Assembly (NCBI RefSeq): GCF_027579695.1
Contig: NC_083592.1
Location: 38,628,214-38,692,213, forward strand
DNA from: Neoarius graeffei
Taxonomy: Eukaryota > Chordata > Actinopteri > Siluriformes > Ariidae
Direction: 5' to 3'
Length of the DNA: 64,000 nt
Shown: one piece after another, positions 9,803 to 19,758 of the stretch
Position numbering within the stretch: position 1 is the first letter of the stretch
How the letters are laid out: each line of letters opens with the position of its first letter
Position numbers and translations under genes: made by a program
The notes under the pieces: generated by a model
Told to the model about the DNA's origin: nothing
The model's database searches: none
The model's input: the letters and a program-made list of their open reading frames with translations, nothing else

Positions 9803-10894
9803 TTCTCTTTCTTCAAATAAACATTTAGTAAAGATGTACACTGTACACGTTTGAAAAACTAATTTAAAAAAAAATTGACAAATCCCAAAATAATTCTCTC
9901 TGCAGAAGTACATAACCCAGTTTTAGTTCATTTACAGTCTTTGACTTTTGGTTAAAGGACATTTTCAGTGTCACTGTGTAATCTATTTACAGTGGTGCTT
10001 GAAAGTTTGTGAACCCTTTAGAATTTTCTATATTGCTGCATAAATATGACCTAAAACATCATCAGATTTTCACACAAGTCCTAAAAGTAGATAAAGAGAA
10101 CCCAGTTAAACAAATGAGACAAAAATATTATACTTGGTCATTTATTTATTGAGGAAAATGATCCAATATTACATATCTGTGAGTGGCAAAAGTATGTGAA
10201 CCTTTAGGATTAGCAGTTAATTTGAAGGTGAAATTAGAGTCAGGTGTTTTCAATCAATGGGATAACAATCAGGTGTGAGTGGGCACCCTGTTTTATTTAA
10301 AGAACAGGGATCTATCAAAGTCTGATCTTCACAACACATGTTTGTGGAAGTGTATCATGGCACAAACAAAGGAGATTTCTGAGGACCTCAGAAAAAGCAT
10401 TGTTGATGCTCATCAGGCTGGAAAAGGTTACAAAACCATCTCTAAAGAGTTTGGACTCCACCAATCCACAGTCAGACAGATTGTGTACAAATGGAGGAAA
10501 TTCAAGACCATTGTTCCCCTCCCCAGGAGTGGTCGACCAACAAAGATCACTTCAAGAGCAAGGCGTGTAATAGTCAGCGAGGTCACAAAGGACCCCAGGG
10601 TAACTTCTAAGCAACTGAAGGCCTCTCTCACATTGGCTAATGTTCATGAGTCCACCATCAGGAGAACACTGAACAACAATGGTGTGCATGGCAGGGCTGC
10701 AAGGAGAAAGCCACTGCTCTCCATAAAGAACATTGCTGCTCATCTTCAGTTTGCTAAAGATCACGTGGACAAGCCAGAAGGCTATAGACCCCTTCGCAGT
10801 AAACGTCATTCATACGTAAGAGGAAATTGCGCGCGCAGCCTGGACCCAAAAAAGACTCAGCGACGGTAGAGACGAGAAGAAATATTTGGAAGAA

Positions 10895-11345
10895 ATGCCT
10901 AGTTGTTGTGTTGTCGGGTGTAAGAATCGTAGCAGTGATGGGGTTAAAATGTACAGAATTCCAGCAGGATCTCACCCATTCCAAAAAAATCACCGACGTC
11001 TATGGCTACAAGCCATCAAACGTGTAGAATGGGATGAAAGCACCATCAAAAATGCGCGGGTTTGCAGCGCCCACTTCATCACAGGTAAGATCAGGCTATT
11101 TATTAAATCTTTCTTTTTTATTCTTTCTAGTCTTCGTTTATTGATGTAGCAAAATACTTTGGTAACGTTTGTCTGATTAGCTGGGTCATAGTTACACAAT
11201 GTAATGAATATTGTTAGCATGTTAACTTAGCTTTGCATGCAATTTTGTTTGTAGGAGAGGTCTCGCTTGACTCAAGCAGTCCAGATTTTGTGCCATCATT
11301 ATTTGTGTATGCCGAAAATCACAATTTTAAAGCAAGGATGGAAAG
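10895..11345 (+). CDS. THAP-domain transposase, exons 1 and 2 (truncated gene)
   Basis: Exon 1 (10895-11084) starts MPSCCVVGCKNR and reaches VCSAHFITG, giving the C2CH zinc-binding set: Cys4 or Cys5, Cys9, Cys57 and His60. It ends at a donor CAG|GTAAGA. Exon 2 (11255-11345) follows a TTTGTTTGTAG acceptor; joined in phase it reads EVSLDSSSPDFVPSLFVYAE, the PDxVPSLF motif that closes many THAP proteins, and ends at another donor (AAAG|GTAAAA). THAP domains bind the ends of their transposon. The catalytic part is absent, so a full transposase is not encoded; a DNA-binding fragment could be if later exons were supplied. Confidence 0.85.
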
Positions 11346-11739
11346 GTAAAATTGTGTGCCCTCACTCTAAATGCCAACTTGCGTTGACTGCTCTAACCTA
11401 GCTCCCGCCCCGTTCAGTTTCATTTCTGCTCTCTGCCTCTCACTTTTTACGCAGCTCTGATTTCTCTTAGCTGCACTCTTTACACTATCATTCCTTTCAT
11501 GCCATTACCTCCTGCAAATTGCTGTTTAGTGTTGGTATTTGCTGTTGTAGCTAAAGCCACATTGCCATCACATCACTGGCATAATTTGATTAAAACAAAA
11601 TGAATATGAATGTCCCATTGTTAATCAAGTTGTAGTCTCGCTGTAACCAGAATGTTGATGGCAGGCTACTTTTGTAAATAGGTTTTTTTTTTTTTTGAGT
11701 TTGACATTTTTTGTAAATAGTATGACTGCCTTCAGGTAT

Positions 11740-11919
11740 CAGAGGAAAATGAGGAGGGAACTTACTAAAATCGTCCGTCCACTCTTTAATTAAATACGGA
11801 TCCGGTAGGTGATGTCCACTTGTTAGAGTTAACTTATTTATGTAGCATTCTCGATCTTGTAACGACAATTGTTTGGCATAATCTGACAGCTCATAATGCC
11901 GGTCTATGGGCAGCGCCAT
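11740..11919 (-). CDS. YqaJ-type accessory protein leader (partial, minus strand)
   Basis: A frame starting at the Met at 11919 reads MALPIDRHYELSDYAKQ and then CYINKL, LPDPYLIKEW and DDFSKFP. The order YxxKL, LPDPY, W, FP matches the N-terminal region of the YqaJ/SWIM proteins that accompany THAP transposases in ISL2EU elements. Only the leader is present, and the nuclease domain is not. The exon end is uncertain. The gene points toward the THAP gene, with both starting just inside the element ends. Confidence 0.6.
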
Positions 11920-12790
11920 TGTTTCTGAGTCCAGGCTGCGCACGCATCCTGGCAACGGTCGGTTTGTTTACAAACGTGCGAAGGGGTCTATAGGAAAAAT
12001 GTTTTGTGGACGGATGAAACCAAAATAGAACTTTTTGGTTTAAATGAGAAGCGTTATGTTTGGAGAAAGGAAAACACTGCATTCCAGCATAAGAACCTTA
12101 TCCCATCTGTGAAACATGGTGGTGGTAGTGTCATGGTTTGGGCCTGTTTTGCCGCATCTGGGCCAGGACGGATTGCCATCATTGATGGAACAATGAATTC
12201 TGAATTATACCAGTGAATTCTAAAGGAAAATGTCAGGACAGCTGTCCATGAACTGAATCTCAAGAGAAGGTGGGTCATGCAGCAAAACAACGACCCTAAG
12301 CGTACAAGTCGATCTATCAAAGAATGGTTAAAGAAGAATAAAGTTAATGTTTTGGAATGGCCAAGTCAAAGTCCTGACCTTAATCCAATCGAAGGACCTG
12401 AAGCGAGCAGTTCATGTGAGGAAACCCACCAACATCCCAGAGTTGAAGCTGTTCTGTACGGAGGAATGGGCTAAAATTCCTCCAAGCCGGTGTGCAGGAC
12501 TGATCAACAGTTACCGGAAACGTTTACTCGCAGTTATTGCTGCATAAGTGGGTCACACCAGATACTGAAAGCAAAGGTTCACATACTTTTGCCACTCACA
12601 GATATGTAATATTGGATCATTTTCCTCAATAAATAAATGACCAAGTATAATATTTTTGTCTCATTTGTTTAACTGGGTTCTCTTTATCTACGTTTAGGAC
12701 TTGTGTGAAAATCTGATGATGTTTTTGGTCATATTTATGCAGAAATATAGAAAATTCTAAAGGGTTCACAAACTTTCAAGCACCACTGTA

Positions 12791-13612
12791 TCTGGATCTA
12801 GACAACACACAGACACACAGGTCTGCCCAATCTTTAATGCAAATTTAATTTAGATCCAAGATTTTAAAAGTAAAAACATGTAGATCCTGCACATTTTATG
12901 ATCAGATCGATATCGAAGCGATAAACCGAATCGCTGCTTCTCTCTGCAGGAGGAACCGGAGTTACCTGAGTCACAGCTCGTGCGCGTCACACCGTGCTCA
13001 TTTGTTGCACGAGAAGCAACAATACAGGCGCGTTGCGCGCATGCGCACTGAGGAGCCGTGTCTGTAGATAGACAAAGTGCGAGTGCAGAGCTGGCAGAGT
13101 TAAAGTGGGACAGGGCTGCAGACTTGTTTCTGTATATTTCTACATGTTTTATTTCTAAATAGTAAAGTAAATGGATAAAACTTTGTTTTTATAAAGTGTA
13201 TCAGTGCCAAATACGTGTCAGGGGGATAAAACCGACCTCATAATTTCATCGCAATTCTACAAAATATATGAAGGTAAGTTTAATAGATGTTGCTTGTGCC
13301 ACATTGTTAGTGTTTATTAGAGCTTGTGCAGCGTTAGTTTTGCTCTGCGTCTCAGCCTTTTTTTTCTGCAGGTGTTTATTTCAGTTTTGGTGTGAAATTA
13401 CTTGAAATTTTGCGACAATAAAACTCAGTTTTTGTCTGGCGCAAAAACGTCGCGCGAGGAGGATTCCTGCGGCTGAGTGGTCACCTGATCGCGCGAGCTT
13501 GTGTTCCTCTAATTATGGCGCGTGCTCTTGTCTTACACACCTGTTCACGTATTGGCCATTATGAGCTGCACGTGCTGCACGTGTTGGTTTTGTTGGATTG
13601 TGCTGGTGAAAG
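12791..13612. promoter_or_regulatory. GC-rich, CpG-containing stretch with possible leader exon
   Basis: From about 12900 the base composition changes to CpG-containing (GTTGCGCGCATGCGCACTGA, AAACGTCGCGCGAGGAGG). A clean donor AAG|GTAAGT occurs at about 13271. This looks like a CpG-type promoter with a non-coding first exon, but no coding exon or TATA box can be tied to it. It could also be part of an unrecognised repeat. Confidence 0.3.
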
Positions 13613-13615
13613 CAG

Positions 13616-15112
13616 TGGAGTGAGAGAGAGAGAGTGAGTGTGAGAGAGTGAATGAGTGTGAGTGAGAGAGTGTGTGAGAGTGAGAGAGTGTGTGAGAGAG
13701 TGAGAGAGTGTGTGAGAGTGAGAGAGTGTGAGAGAGTGAGTGAGTGTGAGAGAGTGAATGAGTGTGAGTGAGTGAGTGTGTGAGAGTGAGAGAGTGTGTG
13801 AGAGTGTGTGAGTGTGAGAGAGTGAGTGAGTGTGAGAGAGTGAGTGAGTGTGAGAGAGTGAGTGAGTGTGAGAGAGTGAGTGAGTATGAGAGAGTGAGTG
13901 AGTGAGAGTGAGCGAGCGTGAGAGAGTGAGTGAGCGTGAGAGAGTGAGTGAGTGTGAGAGAGTGAGTGTGAGAGAGAGAGTGAGTATGAGTGTGAGTGAG
14001 TGAGTGAGTGTGAGAGAGAGAGAGTGAGTGTGAGAGAGTGAGTGAGTGTGAGAGTGAGTGAGAGAGAGAGAGTGAGTGTGAGAGAGTGAGTGTGAGTGTA
14101 AGAGAGTGAGTGAGTGTGAGAGAGTGAGTGAGTGTGAGAGAGTGAGTGAGTGTGAGAGAGTGAGTGAGTATGAGAGAGTGAGTGAGTGAGAGTGAGCGAG
14201 CGTGAGAGAGTGAGCGAGCGTGAGAGAGTGAGTGAGTGTGAGAGTGAGTGAGCGTGAGAGAGTGAGTGAGTGTGAGAGAGTGAGTGTGAGAGAGAGAGAG
14301 AGTGAGTATGAGTGTGAGTGAGTGAGTGTGAGAGAGAGAGAGAGTGAGTGAGTGAGTGTGAGAGAGAGTGAGTGAGTGAGAGAGAGAGAGTGAGTGAGAG
14401 TGTGAGTGAGTGTGTGTGTGTGAGAGAGAGTGAGTGAGTGTGTGAGAGAGTGTGAGTGAGAGAGAGTGAGAGAGTGTGAGTGAGTGAGAGAGAGTGTGAG
14501 TGAGTGAGAGAGAGTGTGAGTGAGTGAGAGAGAGTGTGAGTGAGTGAGTGAGAGTGTGAGTGAGTGAGAGAGAGTGTGAGTGAGTGAGAGAGAGTGTGAG
14601 TGAGTGAGAGTGAGTGTGTGAGAGTGAGTGTGTGAGAGTGAGTGTGTGAGAGTGAGTGTGTGAGAGTGAGTGTGTGAGAGTGAGTGTGTGAGAGTGAGTG
14701 TGTGAGAGTGAGTGTGTGAGAGTGAGCGAGCGTGAGAGAGTGAGTGTGTGAGAGTGAGCGAGCGTGAGAGAGTGAGCGAGCGTGAGAGTGAGTGAGTGTG
14801 AGAGAGTGAGTGTGAGAGAGTGTGAGAGAGAGAGTGAGTATGAGTGTGAGTGAGTGAGTGTGAGAGAGAGAGAGAGAGAGAGTGAGTGAGTGTGTGAGAG
14901 AGAGTGAGTGAGTGAGTGTGAGAGTGAGTGAGAGAGAGAGAGAGAGAGTGTGAGTGAGTGAGAGAGTGTGAGTGAGTGAGAGAGTGTGAGTGAGTGAGAG
15001 AGAGTGTGAGTGAGTGAGAGAGAGTGTGAGTGAGAGTGTGAGTGAGCGAGTGAGCGAGCGTGAGAGTGAGTGAGTGAGAGTGTGTGTGTGAGAGAGTGTG
15101 TGTGTGTGATCT
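13616..15112. repeat. TGAG/TGTGAGAG satellite, about 1.5 kb
   Basis: A nearly pure purine-rich array of GTGA and GAGA steps, organised into higher-order blocks. Examples are runs of GTGAGAGAGTGAGTGA and runs of GTGTGTGAGAGTGA near 14600-14710. Very long open frames (over 500 codons of Ser/His/Leu/Thr) on the minus strand are a by-product of the missing stop codons. Confidence 0.97.
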
Positions 15113-15446
15113 CGTGTTTTAGGAAAAGTCCCCAATAAACTGTTAACCCTTCACAAGACACGTGCTTTCTTTCCTGTTCCTCTGATGTATTAATATGCCA
15201 CAGAAAATACATGGACGTGTTTAGAAAACGCACCTGCCTGTCAGTGTTTCATTGTGTGGAATCTTAGGTTGGGCATTTACTGGTTGGTCGGTTACTAACT
15301 TGCCCTGGAGAACCATTCAGCATTCCTCCATGTTAAAAGTCTACTAGGCAGAGGTGGACAGTAATGAAGTACATTTACTTGAGTACTACAGTACTCTTAA
15401 GTACACTTTTTGAGTATACTTGAGTTTTATTTTTTTGGAAACTTAT

Positions 15447-15782
15447 CAAGAAGGTCCGGGTTCGAGCCCCGTGGCCGGCGAGGGCCTTTCTGTGTGGAGT
15501 TTGCATGTTCTCCCCGTGTCCGCGTGGGTTTCCTCCGGGTGCTCCGGTTTCCCCCACAGTCCAAAGACATGCAGGTTAGGTTAACTGGTGACTCTAAATT
15601 GACCGTAGGTGTGAATGTGAGTGTGAATGGTTGTCTGTGTCTATGTGCAGCCCTGTGATGACCTGGCGACTTGTCCAGGGTGTACCCCGCCTTTCGCCCG
15701 TAGTCAGCTGGGATAGGCTCCAGCTTGCCTGCGACCCTGTAGAACAGGATAAAGCGGCTATAGATAATGAGATGAGATGAGA
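15447..15782 (+). repeat. tRNA-derived SINE, type A, 5'-truncated
   Basis: Begins inside the head (AAGAAGGTCCGGGTTCGAGC) and ends in GATGAGATGAGA. It abuts the type B SINE that follows in opposite orientation. Confidence 0.93.
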
Positions 15783-16506
15783 CAACTTTATTCATCACAC
15801 ACTTGTGAAAGTTCCTCTCTGCATTTAACCCATCTGAAGCAGTGAACGCACGCACAGCAGTGGGCAGCCATGCTAACAGCGCCCGGGGAGCAGTTGGGAG
15901 TTAGGTGCCTCGCTCAAGGGCACCTCAGCCCAAGGCAGTCCCATATTAACCTAACCGCATGTCTTTGGATTGTGAGGGAAATCCACGCAGACACGGAGAG
16001 AACATGCGAACTCCACACAGAAAGGCCCTTGCCGGCTGCTGGGCTCGAACCCAGAACTTTCTCGCTGTGAGGCGACCGTGCTAACCACTACTACTTCGTT
16101 TACACGTAGCTGGGTATTTATGAAAACGGGTATCTTCTCTCCGTACTAGAAAATAATTCCATTTACACAATGCTCAAAAACAGCCAGGGAAGGCTGTCAA
16201 AAACCATGTCAAACAAATAGAAAGCCACCCAGAGATCTGAAAGCCAAGGAGGAGGGACCGTCAAATCACAATGCTAAAACTCCGTTTTCCCCATAACGCA
16301 GAGAAAACTCAGTTTTCCACTATTTACACGCAGGCATGTAAACAGAGTTTTCACAAATCTCCACTTTGCCCGGAGTTTTCGAAAGCAGCCGTTTTCAGTG
16401 ACTGGAACCTCCGTTTACATGTAAATGATGGGTGCAACCGCATAAATAAATATCCGTTTTTATAGATACCTGGCTACGTGTAAACGGGGTCTACACCACC
16501 GTGCTG
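15783..16506 (-). repeat. SINE with type B tail, split by a MITE
   Basis: Inverted copy whose tail (CAACTTTATTCATCACACAC) differs entirely from the GATGAG tail, while the head is shared. The last bases of the head (ACCACCGTGCTGCC) are at 16493-16506, after the inserted element at 16092-16491. Confidence 0.88.
16092..16491. mobile_element. PIF/Harbinger-like MITE in a SINE
   Basis: The ends share CGTTTACACGTAGC in inverted orientation, and TAC is repeated at both junctions (16089-16091, 16492-16494). It has no coding content. The boundary is fixed by the known SINE sequence. Confidence 0.75.
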
Positions 16507-16743
16507 CCACGGTATATTCTGTTTATACTATTTTATCAGTGCAATCTGTGTACATGTAGAACCGATACAATTCTGTTTATATTCTGTTTATACTATTTAC
16601 CAGTGCAATTCTGTATACTTTACTGTTTATTTTTATACTTTATTTGTTTTTATTTTTTCTATAACTCATAACGAGTCAACAGCACCTTCAATTTCGTTGT
16701 ACCTTTTGAAAAAGTGATAATGACAAAGACTTATCTTATCTTT
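16507..16743 (+). repeat. Possible 3' fragment of an L2-type LINE
   Basis: The stretch ends in CAATTTCGTTGTACC, then GATAATGACAAAG and a TATCTT repeat, which resembles the 3' end of fish L2-like LINEs. There is no coding part. Weak call. Confidence 0.3.
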
Positions 16744-17115
16744 GGGCGGCATGGTGGTGTAGTGGTTAGCACGGTCGCCTTACAGCAAGAAGGTTCTGGG
16801 TTTGAACCCAGTGGATGGCGAGGGCCTTTCTGTGCGGAGTTTGCATGTTCTCCCCGTGTCCGCGTGGGTTTCCTCCGGGTGCTCTGGTTTCCCCCACAGT
16901 CCAAAGACATGCAGTTTGGTTGACATGGGGCAGCCTTGGGCTGAAGTGCCCTTGAGCAAGGTACCTGACCCCTGACTGCTCCCCGGGCGCTCTGGTGTGG
17001 CTGCCCACTGCTCTGGGTGTGTGCGTGTGTGCTCACTGCTTCAGATGGGTTAAATGCAGAGGATGAATTTCACTGTGCTTGAAGTGTGCATGTGACAAAT
17101 AAAGGTTTCTTTCTT
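16744..17115 (+). repeat. SINE with type B tail
   Basis: The head (GGGCGGCATGGTGGTGTAGTG) matches type A SINEs up to CATGCAGTTTGG. The body then switches to GGGCAGCCTTGGGCTG and on to GTGACAAATAAAGG. Forward copy of the family also seen inverted at 15783. Confidence 0.9.
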
Positions 17116-17429
17116 CTTATATTTTAAAGGCAAATATCATACTTTTTACTAAAATACATTTCTGTCAAGGTCCTCTTTACTATGAAGCAGATTTGAAAGT
17201 GGATGCTTTTTCTTTTCGAAAACGTAGTTGTGTTTTTTGCAGGTCGCACTGAGACAGCCGATCAGTAATCACTAGGGTCACGTCACATCCATAGGCTGTA
17301 TAAAATCAAGTTCAGTGACTTCTCCACAGCATTATTTAACATGATCAGTTGATGGCAGAATGGAAAGAGGTGGTTCTTCTGGGGAATGAACACGCACCCA
17401 TTGGCTATACCTAGAACCCATGTTTCAGT

Positions 17430-17540
17430 TTTCTGAAAGGATTAAAGAATCGTTTCATTTTAAATGTCTGCGTTGCTTTCAGCCTCCAAAAACTCACCAT
17501 CCAACCTGCAGAAGCATCTTGAGGTATATAAATGTTTTAC
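17430..17540 (+). pseudogene. Decayed BED-type zinc-finger exon of a hAT element
   Basis: Overlapping frames read FHFKCLRC and, after a shift, SASKNSPSNLQKHLE followed by GT. The pattern F-K-C-x2-C...SNLxxHxE is that of the BED finger of hAT/ZBED transposases. The frameshift and early stops make it a remnant. It lies between the ends of the hAT-like element at 15349-18852 and fits that assignment. Confidence 0.5.
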
Positions 17541-17700
17541 TCCAAGAGAAAGCTTGCAATGAAGTTGTGCTTTTAGAGCTAGCGATAACGTTGCAATACC
17601 TCTGCAGTCTGATTAGTCAAACGACTTTCTATGGCCTTTCCCGCCAAGTTGCCATAGCCTTGTCGACGGCTAACGTTAACACACAGCTTGGACACTGTTA

Positions 17701-18360
17701 GGTGGGGTTTACATTAGACCGTATCAGCGGATCATCAGATTAACGTTTTTAAAACGATTAGCGTGCACACAGCAACACCAATACACGGATACGCTCGGCT
17801 CCGCAGGCATCCTGCGCTCCAAATCACTCCGCCCTGAACAGCGAGTGCCCTCTGGAGGGTGCACACTCCGGCCCTGCGCAGCTCACAGAGCGCACGAGTG
17901 AAGCGCACGAGCAGTGATTCGGGACTGAGCCGCTGTGTGTGAGATCCCAGCGCATATCACTTACCACTTGCAAGTGGAAGGATGGCAAGCCTAAAGACAA
18001 TCATAACTACACAATGGGCAGTATTTGCATCAGTATTTGCAGTATTTTCATACTTTTATACTCTTTAATGAAAGGTGATACAAGGCGGAAGTCCGCGCCG
18101 TTTTTCAGCAGTCGCGTCACATGACCAACGCCAGCGAATCAGGAAGGTGGATGTCACAGTGACGTTGTCCAATGACGCCGCCAGCTAGAGCTCAGCACAG
18201 CGTATCCGCGTATTCTCAATGTTTACACAGCACCGGACCAGACACGATCTGGATTGAATACGTGGACCCTGGCGGATTCCCATTTCCAGGCGTTTTAATG
18301 TAAACGGACAGTGCATCCGCGAAGAAAACGAGACAGATACGGTCTAATGTAAACTTGGCC
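17701..18360 (+). mobile_element. PIF/Harbinger-like MITE, TTTACATTAGACCG family, copy 1
   Basis: The ends contain TTTACATTAGACCGTATC in inverted orientation, and TTA is repeated at 17698-17700 and 18361-18363. The body carries a short 28-codon frame shared with the copy at 59704. Confidence 0.85.
17982..18068 (+). CDS. 28-aa hydrophobic ORF in a MITE (hypothetical)
   Basis: The ATG at 17982 starts MASLKTIITTQWAVFASVFA and ends YFYTL-stop. Residues 11-27 form a continuous hydrophobic stretch long enough to cross a membrane. The same frame is intact at 60027-60113 with only silent change, while the copy in 25823-26404 lost its start. No function is known to me, and it may be chance conservation in a young repeat. 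Confidence 0.3.
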   Translation: MASLKTIITTQWAVFASVFAVFSYFYTL

Positions 18361-19323
18361 TTAGTTAGCATGTAAAAATGGAGTTGCGCTAGCATGAATA
18401 ACATTAACTTATCTGAAGTCCTTTTAGAAATATGTTTGAGCATAATCTTGCCAAATAAACAGAATGTAGAAAACTTTATTTTCTTGTAGCGTTAGCTACC
18501 CAGTATGATTTTGAGTTTGAAAAGAGTTGGCTAGCATGTCAAGTGGAGTTTCACTGACTAGCTAGCTTAACGTTAAACTACCATGATGGCACAGCATGCG
18601 TTCATTTTGTGAATTCACATTTCTGGCTTTGGTAACGGCGTTAGGTTTTGTAAGCGTTGTGGCAATAATACGACGATGCGTTGACAGAACATGTACTTTT
18701 AATACTTAAGTATTTTTAAAAGCTAGTACTTCAGTACTTTAACGTGAGTAAAAATTTGACTGTACAACTTTCACTTGTATCAGAGTAACGTTTGACCAGC
18801 GGTATCTGTACTTTGACTTAAGTAATGAAGTTGGGTACTTTGTCCACCTCTGCTACCAGGGCTTTCACAATACCACAAGTTTACACTATAAAAAGAAAAG
18901 AAAAAAAAACACAACACACACACACAATATAACAAAAACCACTTTCACTGTCTCATTCATTATACTGTTGATACAGAACGGATTGTACTGTTCAGTAGCG
19001 TTAACTGATATAAAATTGCATACATGGATGAATAAAACCTGTTGACCGCTGGTTTAATGTGCTAAAACCCTTTTTTTTTTTTTTTTTTTGAGTCATTACA
19101 AAAACATTTGAGATTTCCAATTCAGCACAAACTTAAATGTTTGGATGTCAGTAAAGAAAGAAGCATATTATGTAATAGAGAGACTACTTTTCAGATTAAA
19201 AGAAAAGAAAATACGACCAAATATGTTTAATTTATGACTGTTTACTGCTCTTTACAGTATCTTTTTAAATGCAGAAACCGTTCTCTCCGGCATTTCTTTG
19301 CACGTGCGTAAGATTTTTGTACA
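18361..19323. other. Right arm of the hAT-like element and unique flank, no gene
   Basis: Up to 18852 this is hAT-like subterminal DNA (GTACTT motifs). From 18861 to 19323 it is AT-rich unique sequence with a poly-T run at 19070. No coding signal. Confidence 0.5.
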
Positions 19324-19460
19324 TACAGTGTCTTGCAAAAGTATTCATCTCCCTTGGTGTTTGTCCTGTTTTGTCGCATTACAAGCTGGAATTAAAATGG
19401 ATTTTGGGGGGATTAGGACCATTTGATTTGCACAACATGCCTACAACTTTAAGAAAGAGA

Positions 19461-19660
19461 GCACAACTTTATTCATCACACACTTGTGGAGTTCCTCTCT
19501 GCATTTCACCCATCTGAAGCAATGAACACACGAGCAATGAGCGCACACACACACCCATAACAGTGGGCAGCCATGCTTACAGCGTCCGGGAAGCATTTGG
19601 GAGTTAGGTGCCTCGCTCAAGGGCACCTCAGCCCAAGGCCGTCCCATATCAACCTAAAAG
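19461..19660 (-). repeat. Type B SINE tail fragment
   Basis: CAACTTTATTCATCACACAC through CCCATATCAACCTAA matches the tail half of the SINE at 15783, without the tRNA-like head. This suggests a 3' fragment retroposed into the Tc1 arm. Confidence 0.85.
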
Positions 19661-19758
19661 GTGCAAATTATTGTTTTATTGTGACATGAACAATAATTAA
19701 GATGGACAAAAAAACCCCAACAGAAATCTGGAGTGTGCATAGGTATTCACCCCCAAAG

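Larger units (their letters stand above)
10786..11989 (+). mobile_element. ISL2EU-like DNA transposon, non-autonomous, inside Tc1
   Basis: Perfect 13-bp inverted ends AGACCCCTTCGCA are flanked by AT on each side (10784-10785 and 11990-11991), with one later substitution beside the right copy. A second inverted motif, GCGCAGCCTGGAC, lies inside each end. It carries THAP exons on the plus strand and a convergent minus-strand YqaJ-like leader. Two ORFs (THAP transposase plus YqaJ protein) and a 2-bp duplication are, as I recall, the hallmark of the ISL2EU superfamily. The middle, including the catalytic domain, is missing. Confidence 0.8.
10357..12546 (+). pseudogene. Tc1 transposase pseudogene (two halves around an insertion)
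   Basis: The N-terminal half starts at MAQTKEISEDLRKSIVD (10357) and is open to KPEGY, where the insertion begins at 10786. The catalytic half resumes at 11992. Further damage includes a stop in place of CGA after ELYQ (about 12214), the second catalytic Asp changed to Asn (QQNNDPKRT), and an 11-bp deletion after SPDLNPIE that shifts the frame. The first Asp motif WTDETKIELF is intact. The gene is dead by several independent lesions, some of which need not follow the insertion in time. Confidence 0.93.
9990..12788 (+). mobile_element. Tc1-family transposon split by an ISL2EU-like element
   Basis: Inverted ends CAGTGGTGCTTGAAAGTTTG are flanked by TA (9988-9989, 12789-12790). Removing the 1.2-kb insert at 10786-11989 leaves about 1.6 kb. 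Same family as the copy at 1-1575. Confidence 0.95.
15349..18852. mobile_element. hAT-like transposon with nested SINEs and MITEs
   Basis: Inverted ends CAGAGGTGGACA...TGTCCACCTCTG are flanked by CTACTAGG and CTACCAGG, an 8-bp duplication with one mismatch. An 8-bp duplication and a CAGAG start point to hAT. The subterminal parts are rich in GTACTT motifs. It contains two joined SINEs, a further SINE and two MITEs; a decayed BED-finger remnant is at about 17430-17540. Confidence 0.8.

Noticed and set aside
10886..10894. Start of the THAP exon at a TTG codon (MEEMPSCC)
   Set aside because: The ATG nine bases downstream gives the usual MPxxC start of THAP proteins.
13616..15112. CRISPR array
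   Set aside because: There are no unique spacers of constant length, and the context is a vertebrate genome.
13513..15233. Two open frames of over 500 codons made of Ser, His, Thr and Leu
   Set aside because: They are translations of the TGAG satellite, open in several frames because the repeat has no stop codons on that strand.
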